Shown here piece after piece: positions 63,198 through 64,000 of a DNA stretch of 64,000 nucleotides. The DNA comes from GCA-020348365 sp964347995 (GTDB taxonomy: Archaea > Thermoproteota > Bathyarchaeia > Bathyarchaeales > Bathyarchaeaceae), in contig CAYGBA010000001.1 of NCBI GenBank assembly GCA_964347995.1, forward strand, positions 6,514 to 70,513. The letters run 5' to 3'. A program made the position numbers and the translations under genes. Positions within the stretch are counted from its first letter, which is position 1, and each line of letters begins with the position of its first letter. Below the pieces are notes generated by a model. It ran no database searches. It was not told the DNA's origin and was given only the letters and a program-made list of their open reading frames with translations.

Positions 63198-63539
63198 GTG
63201 AAAGAAACCTCTAAGGCAATGCATTCAGTTTTGGAGAGAAAAAAGATGGAGATAAACGGTTGTCCAAAATTCGGCTGGAATTTTGACAGCGACCATCCGA
63301 TGTGTAAGCAGTGTAAGCGTGCGTCGCAATGTCTCAGTCTTTCCGCTAAAGATGTAAGAAAGCGGAAAATCGGCGATAAGCCAAGAATTCCGTATGCGAA
63401 ACAAACGAGAAGGGGCACGCCACCAATTCAAGCCTCTTCTGCAACAATTCAAAACAGCAAGGTGCAAATCACCCTAACATTCGACCTAGCATGGCTACGA
63501 AAACACGCAGAATCCGAGCACGGAACGGAAAACCATTAA
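63198..63539 (+). CDS. Small cysteine-motif protein, possible zinc binder
   Basis: A 113-residue protein with four cysteines in NGCPKFGWNFDSDHPMCKQCKRASQC, a likely zinc site, followed by basic sequence (VRKRKIGDKPR) and a helical tail. GTG 63198 is about 30 bp after the TATA box TTTTATAGA (63166-63174), so the mRNA may be leaderless. The sequence between them contains AGTTCTAGAA and TATAGTTCTATA, short palindromes that could be control sites. Family unrecognised; DNA or RNA binding is possible. Confidence 0.5.
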   Translation: MKETSKAMHSVLERKKMEINGCPKFGWNFDSDHPMCKQCKRASQCLSLSAKDVRKRKIGDKPRIPYAKQTRRGTPPIQASSATIQNSKVQITLTFDLAWLRKHAESEHGTENH

Positions 63540-63745
63540 TTGACACTCCCCGCCATTTCTAACGCCGACGTACTTTCTCGCACATGCTCACGGAATTTTT
63601 GGGGCATTATGCCGATTGCACACTATTTAGTGGTCTTGCACAATAGAGAGAAACATACGATTCAAGCAAAAGACTTTCAGGCATATAGGGAAAAGTGCGC
63701 ATGCAATTACTATATTCCATCAAATTTTAACCTACTAATTTCTAT

Positions 63746-63803
63746 AGCGCCAAATTGGCGCTTAAACGCCAAAAAAAGCCCATTTTGGCAAATTTTATAA
63801 ATA
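63746..63803 (+). promoter_or_regulatory. Clustered GCCAAA inverted repeats and TATA box
   Basis: AGCGCCAA-A-TTGGCGCT (63746-63762) is an 8-bp inverted repeat. GCCAAAA (63768-63774) and TTTTGGC (63783-63789) form a second one. Both lie just upstream of TTTTATAAAT (63794-63803). The arrangement looks like a repressor- or activator-controlled promoter for the small ORF at 63844. Region 63540-63745 shows no gene. Confidence 0.55.
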
Positions 63804-63843
63804 ATCTCAGCACAGGCTTAAGCAGTGGGGAGGTCGAAACAAG

Positions 63844-63984
63844 GTGACAGCAAACGCTGAAAGGGAAAGAGGCCTAAAACAGGCTTTAAATTGGCTATTT
63901 ATTCAAAGAAAAACTGGATGTAATGATAATTTGGGAAAGACCTTGTTGGGTTATCGGATGGCGGAAGGAGTGAAATCTGCATGA
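63844..63984 (+). CDS. 46-residue ORF overlapping the next gene
   Basis: GTG at 63844 opens a 46-codon frame beginning VTANAERERGLKQALNWLF and ending in TGA at 63982-63984. GGGGAGG lies about 10 nt upstream. The stop overlaps the next ATG as ATGA. Position after a clear promoter and the overlap support it as a real small or leader protein. No family is recognised. Confidence 0.5.
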   Translation: MTANAERERGLKQALNWLFIQRKTGCNDNLGKTLLGYRMAEGVKSA

Positions 63985-64000
63985 ATTCGGTTACTGACCC
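63981..64000 (+). CDS. Start of a gene cut by the window end
   Basis: ATG at 63981 overlaps the stop codon of the 46-residue ORF (ATGA) and continues in frame to the window edge (MNSVTD). Only six codons are visible, so nothing can be said of its function. The coupled start makes it a likely operon partner. Confidence 0.4.

Noticed and set aside
63540..63800. 86-codon open frame after the cysteine-motif protein
   Set aside because: It runs through the inverted repeats and TATA box of the next promoter, lacks a ribosome site and has no protein-like pattern.
1..64000. CRISPR array, rRNA operon, insertion sequence or transposase
   Set aside because: No regularly spaced repeats, rRNA signatures, transposase motifs or terminal repeats with target duplications were seen.

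Overview
The window is archaeal chromosomal DNA. Archaeal markers are AglB/STT3, CTP-dependent riboflavin kinase RibK, Rpo12, uL15, Mer, SepRS, TYW1/Taw1, a Fap7-type kinase, translin, and TATA boxes about 25-30 nt ahead of likely transcript starts. HdrA, KorDABC and Mer together with SepRS and an Alg7/Alg13/Alg14-like lipid-linked glycan pathway suggest a Bathyarchaeia-like or other TACK-group anaerobe. The lineage is an inference, because no 16S gene is present.

Layout. 1-5 kb: coiled-coil protein cut by the window edge, a large kinase-fold protein, ribK, a LUD protein and an Mth938-like protein. 5.1-5.9 kb: tRNA-Glu(UUC) interrupted by three introns, then uL15. 6-12 kb: aminotransferase, DapA-like lyase, amidohydrolase, DUF401 permease, Fap7-like kinase and a small PD-(D/E)XK nuclease. 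12.4-14 kb: three-gene membrane/surface operon. 14-17 kb: CysN-like GTPase, AlkP-like enzyme, the C-terminal half of CysD, and a decayed sulfatase-like gene. 17-34.5 kb: a glycan island with glycosyltransferases, sugar epimerases, a DegT aminotransferase, an acyltransferase, ATP sulfurylase, APS reductase, a TrmB regulator, UDP-sulfoquinovose synthase (Agl3), an Alg14-Alg13 fusion, a GlcNAc-1-P transferase and AglB.

34.6-44 kb: rpo12, a cysteine-rich protein, a large S-layer-like glycoprotein, glyA, mer, Taw1 and two peptidases. 44-51.2 kb: translin, sepS, endonuclease V, an HD phosphohydrolase and an AT-rich solitary carB. 51.2-58.6 kb: one tightly overlapped minus-strand operon, reading HdrC/NfnB-like fusion, HdrA-MvhD fusion, korD, korA, korB, korC, then a YfcE-like phosphodiesterase. 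58.7-59 kb: relic of a winged-helix regulator. 59.2-63 kb: EamA transporter, diaminopentanoate-dehydrogenase-like enzyme, D-glutamate-cyclase-like protein and an Asp/Glu racemase-family enzyme. 63-64 kb: palindromic control sites, a cysteine-rich small protein, and a 46-residue ORF overlapping a gene that leaves the window.

The most coherent system is the glycan island. Sat and CysH would turn sulfate into sulfite beside the enzyme that puts sulfite onto UDP-glucose (Agl3), within a full N-glycan assembly set ending in AglB. The membrane/surface proteins at 12.7 and 35-37 kb are rich in N-X-S/T sequons and are plausible targets. The second system is the Hdr/Nfn/Kor operon, which looks like an electron-(con)furcating link between NAD(P)H, ferredoxin and 2-oxoglutarate.
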